Below are positions 7,880 to 15,436 of a DNA stretch of 15,494 nt, piece by piece. Origin of the DNA: JADKIH01 sp964486655 (GTDB taxonomy: Bacteria; Bacteroidota; Bacteroidia; AKYH767-A; 2013-40CM-41-45); contig CAZAON010000260.1 in assembly GCA_964486655.1 (NCBI GenBank), forward strand, positions 1 to 15,494, given 5' to 3'. The position numbers and the translations under genes were made by a program. The stretch's first letter is position 1. Each line of letters opens with the position of its first letter. The notes beneath the pieces were generated by a model. It was not told the DNA's origin. It saw only the letters and a program-made list of their open reading frames with translations, and did no database searches.

Positions 7880-8527
7880 ATGCGTCCCGGAAATCTGATA
7901 CTGCTCTTAATTATATTTACGATACAATCCTGTGCTCAGGAAACTAAAAATAAACCTGCAAAAACAATGACCGATACAAATTCAAAAACTTTAGATTCAG
8001 CCGTCGTTGGCGGCGGTTGCTTTTGGTGTACAGAAGCACAATATTTATTACTCGACGGAGTTGTCTCGGTTGCTTCGGGTTATTCGGGCGGAACCGTAAA
8101 AAATCCTTCTTATAAGGAAGTATGTACCGGAAATACCGGCCATGCGGAAGTCATCAAGGTTGTTTATGATACGACTAAACTAAATTATGCAGACATTCTC
8201 CAGGCCTTCTTCGCTTCGCATGATCCAACGCAACTCAATCGACAGGGAAATGATATCGGCACCCAATACCGTTCAGTTATTTTTTATGCAAATGATGAAC
8301 AAAAGAAAATCGCCGAACAGATTAAATCGGAGCTTGATAAATCAGGAGCTTACAAAGATCCTGTTGTAACTGAAATTTCTCCTTTGAAGGAATTCTATGT
8401 TGCTGAAAATTATCATCAGAATTACTTCAATCAGAATGGTAATGAACCATACTGCCAGTTTGTAGTAGCACCGAAGGTTGAGAAATTCAAGAAGGTCTTT
8501 AAGTCAAAGCTCAAGAAGTCCGAGTAA
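7880..8527 (+). CDS. msrA: Peptide-methionine (S)-S-oxide reductase MsrA, lipoprotein form
   Basis: A 215-residue MsrA, which reduces methionine-(S)-sulfoxide in proteins. The active-site motif GCFWC is at 46-50 with nucleophile Cys47. Family blocks VCTGNTGHAEVIKVVYD (from 81), FFASHDPTQLNRQGNDIGTQYRS (110-132 region) and YCQFVVAPKV (191-200) are intact; Cys192 and Cys82 may act in recycling. Residues 1-17 form a hydrophobic signal ending IQSC, a lipobox-like sequence with Cys18 as the lipidation site and no Asp at +2, so the mature enzyme should be an outer-membrane lipoprotein facing the periplasm. The ATG at 7880 is 4 nt after the TolC-like gene's stop, supporting this start over the internal Met30, which would give a cytoplasmic enzyme. 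Last gene of the efflux operon. Confidence 0.92.
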   Translation: MRPGNLILLLIIFTIQSCAQETKNKPAKTMTDTNSKTLDSAVVGGGCFWCTEAQYLLLDGVVSVASGYSGGTVKNPSYKEVCTGNTGHAEVIKVVYDTTKLNYADILQAFFASHDPTQLNRQGNDIGTQYRSVIFYANDEQKKIAEQIKSELDKSGAYKDPVVTEISPLKEFYVAENYHQNYFNQNGNEPYCQFVVAPKVEKFKKVFKSKLKKSE

Positions 8528-8632
8528 AATCCGGATTGAAGGAACACTGTCAAACGAAGAAACGGAGTTTAACAGAGAACCATTCTTCTTTGTGATCATT
8601 TGTGCCCCAGTGACTTTGTTGTAAAAAAAAAT

Positions 8633-9289
8633 TCAGCTCACCTCCACTACCGAATTATCCATCACCAAATAAACCTGGTCTCCCGTCCTGCGTTTAATTT
8701 CATGACTGCTACCATTCGAATAACCAAAGCCGGGAAGAATTGCATGCATCCTGCTAAAATAAAAACAAGGCAGCTTTACATTGTCACTTGCCAGTCCGGA
8801 CACACTGAATACCGGATGAGTATTACCGCAGATAAAATATTTTTCAAATGAAATTTCCTGCGGAGGATTATGACAGAAAGTAAAAGGCGGTATCAAAAGT
8901 TCTTTGTCATTCACTGCAATTGACATGCTCCTGAAAATACTTTTTAGTTGAGGGTCATTCTTTTCCATAACCATATCCATTTCAATTGATGAATACGCTC
9001 CCCTCCACTCACTAAAAATTTTCCATTCAACATTTTCCCTGCCGTAAAACAATTCACCGGTAAAGACAATACGCTCAACATTAAACTCACTGATTAAATG
9101 ACTTAGCGCATTGAAATTTTTTTCGATTCCATTTGCCGGAACCTGAACACCCTCCCTGCGCGATGAAGTAAGCTTTCCCAAATGAAAATCACTCACCACA
9201 AGTAACTTTTCATCTTCCCAATACATTACCTTTTGTGGCAGCAGACGTAAATTTTGATTCTTAATCCTAATGCGAATTCCGTTGTTCAT
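8633..9289 (-). CDS. pdeM: PdeM-like metallophosphoesterase with degraded metal site
   Basis: A 218-residue protein with the layout of PdeM, the metallophosphoesterase often linked to a ligase and Lhr-like helicase in DNA damage response. Recognisable blocks are VVSDFHLGK (32-39; Asp34, His36), the REGVQVP segment (45-51), a GDLFHS-like block, and the C-terminal LPCFYFSRMHAILPGFG. Several ligands expected in active members are changed: GD is Gly78-Glu79, the following His is Tyr82, the GNHD block is replaced by VMEKNDP (107-113), and the GHxHP motif reads GNTHP (155-159), with Asn156 in place of a metal-binding His. His140 and His158 remain. It may be inactive or altered. No ligase or helicase partner is in this window. 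It lies downstream of priA on the same strand after a 213-nt gap. The ATG at 9289 gives the normal family length. Confidence 0.8.
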   Translation of the reverse strand: MNNGIRIRIKNQNLRLLPQKVMYWEDEKLLVVSDFHLGKLTSSRREGVQVPANGIEKNFNALSHLISEFNVERIVFTGELFYGRENVEWKIFSEWRGAYSSIEMDMVMEKNDPQLKSIFRSMSIAVNDKELLIPPFTFCHNPPQEISFEKYFICGNTHPVFSVSGLASDNVKLPCFYFSRMHAILPGFGYSNGSSHEIKRRTGDQVYLVMDNSVVEVS

Positions 9290-9427
9290 ACATGTGAAAG
9301 TTGTTTAAATAGTTAACCGCCTTCACTGAAGTTTTCCCCTCTTCTGCGGTGTAACAAGGTTATGAAAAGCGATAATTGCAAAATCAGCCATTTGGCCAAT
9401 GCAGGTTAAACGAGTGTAAATACGTGT

Positions 9428-9477
9428 TTATGTTATAGCAAAAAAGTATTTCCATCCAATTAAAATACTTAACATAA
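9428..9477 (-). terminator. Possible AT-rich terminator after priA
   Basis: Read on the minus strand about 25 nt after the priA stop, AAGTATTT pairs with AAATACTT across an 11-nt loop (plus-strand arms 9444-9451 and 9463-9470). The right arm runs on into further T residues. An outer pair TTATGTTA/TAACATAA (9428-9435 and 9470-9477) encloses it with one side bulged. The stem is AT-rich, so its strength as a terminator is uncertain. The rest of the gap to 9290 shows nothing further that I can support. Confidence 0.4.
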
Positions 9478-9502
9478 TATTTCGCAAAATGAGAAAAGTG
9501 TA

Positions 9503-11989
9503 TCACATCGGATCAACATCCACAACCATGTTGACAGAATGCATCATTCTGTCGGCATAAAAGTTCTTTATACAATCAAGCACATACTTCTTTACCTCGC
9601 CCGGAGAAAGAGGTTTCTCTATCTTGATGATGATGGTCCGATAATACAGGTTGCGGATTTTTGAGATGAGCGGAATATGCGGACCGAGCACCCGGTTGCC
9701 TAATTGCTTTTGCAACATCTCCGCAAAAAATTGCGAAGCATCCTGAACGAAATCACTTTCCTTATGCTTGAAAGTAAGTTCTATCAGCCGCGAATACGGA
9801 GGATAACCGAACCTGCTTCGCTCCTGCAGATCACGGTGATAAAAATTCGCATAGTTGTGATGCACGACTTCGCGAATTACCCAGTGATCGGGCTGCTGTG
9901 TTTGTATGATAACCTTTCCCCTCTTCTTCTTCCGGCCCGATCGTCCGCTTACCTGAGCCATCAGCTGATAGCTTTTTTCGAATGCGCGGAAATCAGGAAA
10001 GTTCAGCAACTGATCGGCATTGATGATTCCTACCGTACTTACATTATCAAAGTCCAGTCCCTTCGTTACCATCTGCGTTCCTACCAGTATGTCAATTCTC
10101 CGTTCCTCGAAATCGGAAATAATTCTCTGGAACGAAGACTTCGTTCGTGTCGAATCCAGATCCATTCGTGCCGTTCGTGCATCCGGAAAAAATACGGCTA
10201 TCTCCTCTTCTACTTTCTCAGTTCCGAAGCCTTTCACCTCTAAATGAAAGTCGCCGCAGACGGGACAATTGGCCGGAACGTTTTCGAAGTATCCGCAGTA
10301 ATGGCATTTTAATGAATTCGAAAACTTATGATACGTAAGAGTGACCGAACAATTTTTGCAATGCGGAATCGAATTGCAATTCCTGCATTCGATGTAATTC
10401 GAGAAACCTCTCCGGTTCTGGAAAAGAATGACCTGTTCCTTCGCGTTCAACGCCTCCTGTATGGCCGTAATCAGTTCCGGAGTGAAATGCGACTTCATGA
10501 TTTTCTTTCGCTTTGCCTCGGCAACATTCGCGATCAATATCTCAGGCATCTGAACTCCGCCATGACGCTCATCGAGCGGAACCAGTCCGTACCGGTTATT
10601 CTCCGCATTGTAAAAACTCTCCATCGAAGGCGTAGCAGAACCCAGAATCGTTTTGGCATTATGAATTCCCGCCAATACAATCGCCGTATCTCTACCGTTG
10701 TAACGTGGCGCCGGATCAGCCTGCTTGAAACTCTGATCATGCTCTTCGTCTACAATGACCAGTCCGAGATTCCTGAACGGAAGAAACAATGCCGAACGTG
10801 CGCCAAGAACTACCTGGGAGCGGACTAAATTTTCTTCAGGCGAAAAATTCAGCACATGATTCCAAACCTCCACTCTCTCGTTGCCGCTGTAGCGTGAATG
10901 ATACACTCCGACTTTATCTCCGAAATATTTCTGAAGCCTGACGATTAGTTGTGTGGTAAGCGCAATCTCCGGAATCAAATACAGCACCTGTTTGCCTTCC
11001 GCAATAACTTTCTCGATCAGGTGAATGTAAACTTCCGTTTTACCGCTCGATGTTACTCCGTGAAACAAGGTGACATCGTGAGTAGTAAATGCAGTATTGA
11101 TTCCGTCCAATGCGACCTGCTGGGCCGTACTAAGCGGCAGCGGATCGATAAGCGTTGAAGAAGGCTTCGGAATGCGGTCGGTTATAACATCATACTCAAC
11201 CAGGATTCCGTTCGTGATCAGAGAAGTGACGGAACTTTTCGAAAGCTCATCGTGATTCATGAGCGTACTTTTCTTAACCCCGGCCCTGTCGGGATCGTCG
11301 AACAGATACTTCATGAATATCATCAAGGCTTCCAGCTGCTTTGCCTTCCGGCTGTCCTGTTCCAGTTCCAGAAATAACTCCTGCAACGCACTTTCACTCT
11401 GATAGGTACCTGCCAGGCGAACATATGCCTGCTTCTTCGGCTTATAACGCTGATGAATCTCTTCGCTCAGCACCAGTATGTTTTTTTCGAACGCTTTCTT
11501 TAAAATAGTATGAACCGATCTCTTCTTTAAAAGCTTTTCAATCTCTCCGACCGTCATCTCATCCTTATCATCCAGTGCACGAAGAATCGTTTCCTCATCG
11601 TCAGAAATCTCCACCTTCAGATCATCCGGCAATCTGACCGCCATTACTTTCGTCTCGCTCTGAAGTTTCAGAGCTGCCGGCAAAGCAGCATTCATAACCT
11701 CACCCTGAGTACACATGTAATATCCTGCCATCCATTCCCATAAAGCGAATTGCCGTGGTATCACAACAGGAGCCTCATCCAAAACAGATTTTACCTCCTT
11801 GAGCGAACCCGGATCGGGATGAGAATTTTTTACCTGCCTGATGACGGCACTGTACATTCTCTGCCTGCCGAATTCAACGATTACCCGCTTACCAATGGCA
11901 ATTTCAGGAATGAGCATTTCCGGAACCTTGTAAGTATATAAATGCGCGACAGAAAGTGGCAATAAGACGTCAACGTACAACTCCGGCAT
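9503..11989 (-). CDS. priA: Primosomal protein N' (replication restart helicase PriA)
   Basis: An 828-residue PriA, counting from the ATG at 11989 (MPELYVDVLLPL). This superfamily 2 3'-5' DNA helicase recognises stalled forks and reloads the replisome. The N-terminal 3'BD domain contains the family phrases GKRVIVEFGRQR and WEWMAGYYMCTQGEVMNAALP. The helicase core has Walker A GVTSSGKT (311-318), DEEH (414-417) and ILGSATPSMES. Eight zinc-binding cysteines at 535, 538, 544, 547, 562, 565, 575 and 578 are all present, followed by GTQMVTKGLDFDNV and QVSGRSGR of helicase lobe 2. A TTG-initiated frame could add five residues (from 12004), but those codons overlap the promoter element at 11994-12001, so I prefer the ATG. 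Complete, with no missing motif. Confidence 0.96.
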   Translation of the reverse strand: MPELYVDVLLPLSVAHLYTYKVPEMLIPEIAIGKRVIVEFGRQRMYSAVIRQVKNSHPDPGSLKEVKSVLDEAPVVIPRQFALWEWMAGYYMCTQGEVMNAALPAALKLQSETKVMAVRLPDDLKVEISDDEETILRALDDKDEMTVGEIEKLLKKRSVHTILKKAFEKNILVLSEEIHQRYKPKKQAYVRLAGTYQSESALQELFLELEQDSRKAKQLEALMIFMKYLFDDPDRAGVKKSTLMNHDELSKSSVTSLITNGILVEYDVITDRIPKPSSTLIDPLPLSTAQQVALDGINTAFTTHDVTLFHGVTSSGKTEVYIHLIEKVIAEGKQVLYLIPEIALTTQLIVRLQKYFGDKVGVYHSRYSGNERVEVWNHVLNFSPEENLVRSQVVLGARSALFLPFRNLGLVIVDEEHDQSFKQADPAPRYNGRDTAIVLAGIHNAKTILGSATPSMESFYNAENNRYGLVPLDERHGGVQMPEILIANVAEAKRKKIMKSHFTPELITAIQEALNAKEQVILFQNRRGFSNYIECRNCNSIPHCKNCSVTLTYHKFSNSLKCHYCGYFENVPANCPVCGDFHLEVKGFGTEKVEEEIAVFFPDARTARMDLDSTRTKSSFQRIISDFEERRIDILVGTQMVTKGLDFDNVSTVGIINADQLLNFPDFRAFEKSYQLMAQVSGRSGRKKKRGKVIIQTQQPDHWVIREVVHHNYANFYHRDLQERSRFGYPPYSRLIELTFKHKESDFVQDASQFFAEMLQKQLGNRVLGPHIPLISKIRNLYYRTIIIKIEKPLSPGEVKKYVLDCIKNFYADRMMHSVNMVVDVDPM

Positions 11990-11993
11990 GGCG

Positions 11994-12001
11994 CAAAAGT
12001 A
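11994..12001 (-). promoter_or_regulatory. Bacteroidota -7 promoter element for priA
   Basis: On the minus strand this reads TACTTTTG, an exact TAnnTTTG match, followed by CGCC and then the priA ATG. Only 4 nt separate the element from the start codon, so transcription should begin at or next to the ATG. No convincing -33 element is seen. Confidence 0.6.
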
Positions 12002-12072
12002 CAACCAAATTTCAGATTATTTTTCGTGTTGAATTTCAAACATAATCATACAATAAAACCGTTTCAACTTTC

Positions 12073-12080
12073 TACCTTTG
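12073..12080 (+). promoter_or_regulatory. Bacteroidota -7 promoter element for the OstA-like gene
   Basis: TACCTTTG, an exact TAnnTTTG match, is followed by CGCCAG and the ATG at 12087. It shares TTTGCGCC with the divergent priA promoter on the other strand. The 6-nt spacing predicts a leaderless or nearly leaderless mRNA. Confidence 0.65.
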
Positions 12081-12086
12081 CGCCAG

Positions 12087-13634
12087 ATGTATTGGCGGAC
12101 GATTTTAGTACTTATTCTTATCGCATTCAGTTCATCCGGACAGAAGCCGGAAAAAATTGAACTCCTCAATGCCGACGTCAGCGAGTTTGACCAGTCGGTG
12201 AATGCAAGCGCGACAAAGTTGCTGGGCAATGTAATATTCAGACATAAGAATGCAACGATGCATTGCGACAGCGCTTACCTGTACAGGGACGAAAACAGGC
12301 TTGAAGCTTTCAACAGAATATTGATCGAACAGGGCGACTCGCTGAAGCTTACCGGCGACCGTTTATTGTACGATGGAAACTCCCGTATCGCGCAGGTGTT
12401 CGGAAAAGTGGTGATGACCGATAAGAAAATGACACTTTCGACCTCGCGCCTCGATTATGACATGGAGAACGATATTGCCTTTTACACAGACAGTGCGAAT
12501 ATCGTGGACGGAGAAAACACGCTGACGAGTAAGCTGGGGTATTATTACAGCGCGGTGAACGAATTGTACTTCAGGCAGGACGTTTTGCTTGTGAATCCGA
12601 AGTACACGATGACAAGCGATACACTTCGCTACAATACGACGAGTAAAACAGCATTCTTTGTTGGTCCGACCTTCGTTCACTCCGAAGAAAATACCATCTA
12701 CTGCGAAAGCGGCTGGTACAATACGGAAAATCAGAAATCGAACTTCCGGAAAAACTCCAGCCTGATGACGAAGGAACAGCGCCTGTCAGGCGACTCCGTT
12801 TTATACGACAGAAATACTGGAATCGGAAAAGTGTTTGGGAATGTGGAAGTCGAAGACACGACGAATAAGATTATCATCATGGGCGACTATGGAGAATATC
12901 ATGAGAAGACAGATTCGGCCTGGGTTACTGGTCATGCGCTCATGATACAGATGGACAAAACCGATTCGCTATTTCTGCACGGTGACACGCTGATGTCTAT
13001 CGGTACACCCGAAAATAAGAATCCGGAAATTCCGAAAACCGAAAACAAAAAGAAAAACCTGTACGCCTTTCACAATGTAAAACTGTTCCGCAAAGACCTG
13101 CAGGGTGTGTGCGACTCGCTGGTATTCGACCGGAAAGATTCGACGATACGACTCTTCTACTCTCCTATTTTATGGTCGGGCGTGAATCAGCTTACGGGAG
13201 ATTCGATGTACATGCAGACAGCCAATTCGGAAATCACGAACATTTACCTGATCAACAATTCCTTTATCACGTCGCTGGCCGACAGTAATGATGTTGGGAA
13301 GGCAGACTCATCGCGCTTCAACCAGATTCGCGGCAAGAATATGACAGGCTATCTGAAAGAAAATAAAATCTACAAAATAGATGTGTCGGGTAACGGACAA
13401 ACGATTTACTATGCGAAAAATAAGCAGCAGAAAAACTTTGGAGTAAACCGCGCCGACTGCAGCGATCTTGTCATTTATGTCGAAGAAAATAAGGTACAGA
13501 AAATCACATTGCTTAACGAACCGTCGGGCACACTCTATCCGATCAAACAATTAGCAACAAGTGAACTCCGACTAAAAGGATTTAACTGGCAGGCGGAACG
13601 GAGACCTTTGGATGTTGGAGACTTGATGGAGTAG
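12087..13634 (+). CDS. OstA-like protein (LPS transport / organic solvent tolerance family)
   Basis: A 515-residue exported protein counted from the ATG at 12087 (MYWRTILVLILIAFSSSGQ, signal peptide to about residue 19, no lipobox). An upstream TTG would add three residues but lies inside the promoter element. The body is a long series of beta-strand repeats of the OstA/LptA beta-jellyroll kind: LLGNVIFRHKNATMHCDSAYL (45-65 region), LTGDRLLYDGNSRIAQVFGKVVMTD, then similar turns at LRYNTTSKTAFFVGP, GDSVLYDRNTGIGKVFGNVEVED, CDSLVFDRKDSTIRLFY and the GKNMTGYLKENKIYKIDV block. LptA-like repeats carry LPS across the periplasm, and Bacteroidota have longer OstA-like versions such as this. The role in LPS transport is inferred from the family. 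It is divergent from priA and monocistronic as far as I see. Confidence 0.85.
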   Translation: MYWRTILVLILIAFSSSGQKPEKIELLNADVSEFDQSVNASATKLLGNVIFRHKNATMHCDSAYLYRDENRLEAFNRILIEQGDSLKLTGDRLLYDGNSRIAQVFGKVVMTDKKMTLSTSRLDYDMENDIAFYTDSANIVDGENTLTSKLGYYYSAVNELYFRQDVLLVNPKYTMTSDTLRYNTTSKTAFFVGPTFVHSEENTIYCESGWYNTENQKSNFRKNSSLMTKEQRLSGDSVLYDRNTGIGKVFGNVEVEDTTNKIIIMGDYGEYHEKTDSAWVTGHALMIQMDKTDSLFLHGDTLMSIGTPENKNPEIPKTENKKKNLYAFHNVKLFRKDLQGVCDSLVFDRKDSTIRLFYSPILWSGVNQLTGDSMYMQTANSEITNIYLINNSFITSLADSNDVGKADSSRFNQIRGKNMTGYLKENKIYKIDVSGNGQTIYYAKNKQQKNFGVNRADCSDLVIYVEENKVQKITLLNEPSGTLYPIKQLATSELRLKGFNWQAERRPLDVGDLME

Positions 13635-13662
13635 TTACTCTTTTGAGAGGAAGAGGGAATAA

Positions 13663-13806
13663 GAATTTCAAATTACAAATTACAAATTACGAGGGCGCAT
13701 AGTGAAGTATAAAAAATACAGAAAAATGATTTCAATCTAAAGACTATAAGCTCAAAGCTAAATGCCCCCCTTTGCGCCTTTGCGCCATTGCGAGAAACTA
13801 ATTTTA
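13663..13806. repeat. Intergenic direct repeat, copy 1 (144 nt)
   Basis: It starts with four heptamers (GAATTTC, then AAATTAC three times at 13670-13690), continues with GAGGGCGCATAGTGAAGTAT and an AT-rich middle, and ends in tandem TTTGCGCC units and CGAGAAACTAATTTT. Compared with copy 2 it carries about 14 extra bases in the middle. The gap 13635-14009 holds this, copy 2 and a roughly 54-nt unique spacer, and no gene that I can support. Confidence 0.85.
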
Positions 13807-13860
13807 TTGCGACAGAGATAATGTAACATAGGAGTAATTACTTGTACTGAACGGAAGTGC

Positions 13861-13990
13861 GAATTACAAATTACAAATTACAAATTACGAGGGCGTATAG
13901 TGAAGTATAAAAGTTATTGAAAAATGATTTCAATCTCAAAGCTAAAGGCTCCCCTTTGCGCCTTTGCGCCATTGCGAGAAACTAATTTTT
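13861..13990. repeat. Intergenic direct repeat, copy 2 (130 nt)
   Basis: Same order as copy 1: GAATTAC plus AAATTAC three times (13861-13888), GAGGGCGTATAGTGAAGTAT, a shorter middle, CCCCTTTGCGCCTTTGCGCC, ATTGCGAGAAACTAATTTTT. It ends 20 nt before the S4-domain gene. The heptamer blocks of the two copies are offset by exactly 198 nt and are nearly identical, which points to a recent tandem duplication or two insertions. Confidence 0.85.
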
Positions 13991-14009
13991 ACCAAAGCGG
14001 AATTGATTT

Positions 14010-14411
14010 ATGAAAAAACCGGAAGAAGAACTAAGCCGAATGCGTGTCGACAAATGGCTATGGGTCGTTCGGCAATATAAGTCTCGCTCTCTTGCCACAG
14101 AAGCCTGTGAGAAAGGACGAATAGTCATCAGCGAGCAAATTGTAAAACCATCACGACTCATCAAAGAAGGAGACATCGTCGAAGTTAAACGAACCGGACT
14201 CACACGAAAATTAAAAGTATTGAAACTTTTCCATAACAGACTGGCCGCAAAATTAGTTCCTGAGTATTGCGAAGACCTCACCCCGCAAACCGAAATAGAT
14301 GCCTATAAAGCCCGGCTCTCCCGCATAACTATTTACAGAGATCCCGGTACTGGCAGGCCTACGAAGCAGGAAAGACGGGCGCTGGATGATTTTTTGAATA
14401 TGGATGAGTAA
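14010..14411 (+). CDS. S4-domain RNA-binding protein, Hsp15-like
   Basis: A 133-residue basic cytoplasmic protein. The S4 fold covers about residues 11-62: MRVDKWLWVVRQYKSRSLAT, then ACEKGRIVISEQIVKPSRLIKEGDIVEV. The C-terminal tail RDPGTGRPTKQERRALDDFL (110-129) is typical of the Hsp15 (HslR) family. E. coli Hsp15 binds 50S subunits carrying a stranded nascent chain and helps recycle them; the same job here is inferred. ATG at 14010 places the S4 domain close to the N-terminus as in the family. The gene follows the second intergenic repeat copy by 19 nt, and no exact TAnnTTTG element is seen, so its promoter may lie in or at the edge of that repeat. Confidence 0.85.
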   Translation: MKKPEEELSRMRVDKWLWVVRQYKSRSLATEACEKGRIVISEQIVKPSRLIKEGDIVEVKRTGLTRKLKVLKLFHNRLAAKLVPEYCEDLTPQTEIDAYKARLSRITIYRDPGTGRPTKQERRALDDFLNMDE

Positions 14412-14527
14412 CCACTCAATATGTTTTATGAGAATTATATTAAAAAAGCAAATCTATCTAAATGCTAAATGAATATATTTACCTTTATCCGAACATTATT
14501 ATACTAAATGACCCAACATAATACTGA

Positions 14528-15436
14528 ATGAAAATTACTTTACAAATTCTGATTTTCATCACTCTCGCGTTTGATTCCTTTGGACAAAAACGAATGTTTG
14601 AGCAAGAAGAAAAAGCAGCAATTGCTTTTATGGAATCCCAATTCTCTCAGTTATATAACAACCAATTTAAAATAAAATTTATTGGTACTGTTCACGAGTT
14701 TGAAAAAATTTACGGATACCAATTTCTCATAATTGAAACTAAAGACAGACCAATAACTGTTGTATATAATCTTATTCACAAATCTCCACTTTTTTTTGAC
14801 AAAACAACTTTTGAGGAAGATTATGAATCAATGAAAATAGAAATTAAAGATTCAGAAGAACTCGAAAATGAATTAATTCATTATTATCCATATGCAATTG
14901 TATTTTCTGATCGAATTAAAAATTCTGATGAGAAATACCGATGGGTTAAAAATATTTACACTGCATCTTCACTTAATCATGATAAAGAAAGAATTTTTTA
15001 TGAATTAGATTCAATTTCCATACTATTTACAACGAAAATTAAAGAGCTGGATGTTATTTACAATTTTTACTTCCCCATAGAAGACGACCTAAATCAAAAA
15101 ACTGAAAACCGAATTTCCTTTTTTGAATTTGAAAATTTTAGAAATAAATATATATACCACTATAGAATTGATCTTGAAAAAAATGGTGCCAAATTCAAAA
15201 TTACAAATAGAGAGTTTTATGATAATTTAAACGAAGAACAATTGGGAATTCTAAAAAAGAAAATTGAAGATTGGAAAAAGAATAACGGATTTGGCGAATG
15301 GGAACTATCAATGCTGACTGAAAGTAGCATAAAAAGAAATCTTGAAGAAAAAAAATTTATGTTGGAAAGTCAATCAGGAAATAAGAAATTCGGCTTTATT
15401 AATTTTAAAACATACGCACTCAAATTGGAAGATTAA
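14528..15436 (+). CDS. Secreted hypothetical protein, AT-rich, family not recognised
   Basis: A 302-residue protein with an N-terminal signal peptide (MKITLQILIFITLAFDSFGQ, cleavage near residue 20) and no further membrane segment or lipobox. The mature part is rich in Lys, Glu, Phe, Tyr, Ile and Asn with no motif I can assign. The C-terminal third contains a charged, probably helical stretch (LNEEQLGILKKKIEDWKKNN). The gene is much more AT-rich than its neighbours: one 60-nt line (14821-14880) has 13 G/C, against 32 of 60 in a line of the pump gene (5101-5160). That suggests an accessory or horizontally acquired gene, or a fast-evolving lineage-specific one. A near-consensus -7 element (TACCTTTA, 14480-14487) lies 40 nt upstream. 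The open frame is intact, with normal start and stop. Confidence 0.7.
   Translation: MKITLQILIFITLAFDSFGQKRMFEQEEKAAIAFMESQFSQLYNNQFKIKFIGTVHEFEKIYGYQFLIIETKDRPITVVYNLIHKSPLFFDKTTFEEDYESMKIEIKDSEELENELIHYYPYAIVFSDRIKNSDEKYRWVKNIYTASSLNHDKERIFYELDSISILFTTKIKELDVIYNFYFPIEDDLNQKTENRISFFEFENFRNKYIYHYRIDLEKNGAKFKITNREFYDNLNEEQLGILKKKIEDWKKNNGFGEWELSMLTESSIKRNLEEKKFMLESQSGNKKFGFINFKTYALKLED

Noticed and set aside
8528..8632. Possible terminator or repeat between msrA and pdeM
   Set aside because: There is a 10-nt palindrome AATCCGGATT without a T-run, and a faint likeness to the TTTGCGCC repeats near 8590-8625; neither is strong enough to call.
8600..8851. 83-codon plus-strand frame downstream of msrA
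   Set aside because: It is antisense to the end of pdeM, whose C-terminal family motif lies on the minus strand.
10328..10828. 166-codon plus-strand open frame inside priA
   Set aside because: It lies antisense within the conserved helicase core of priA, which explains its length; the translation has no domain features.
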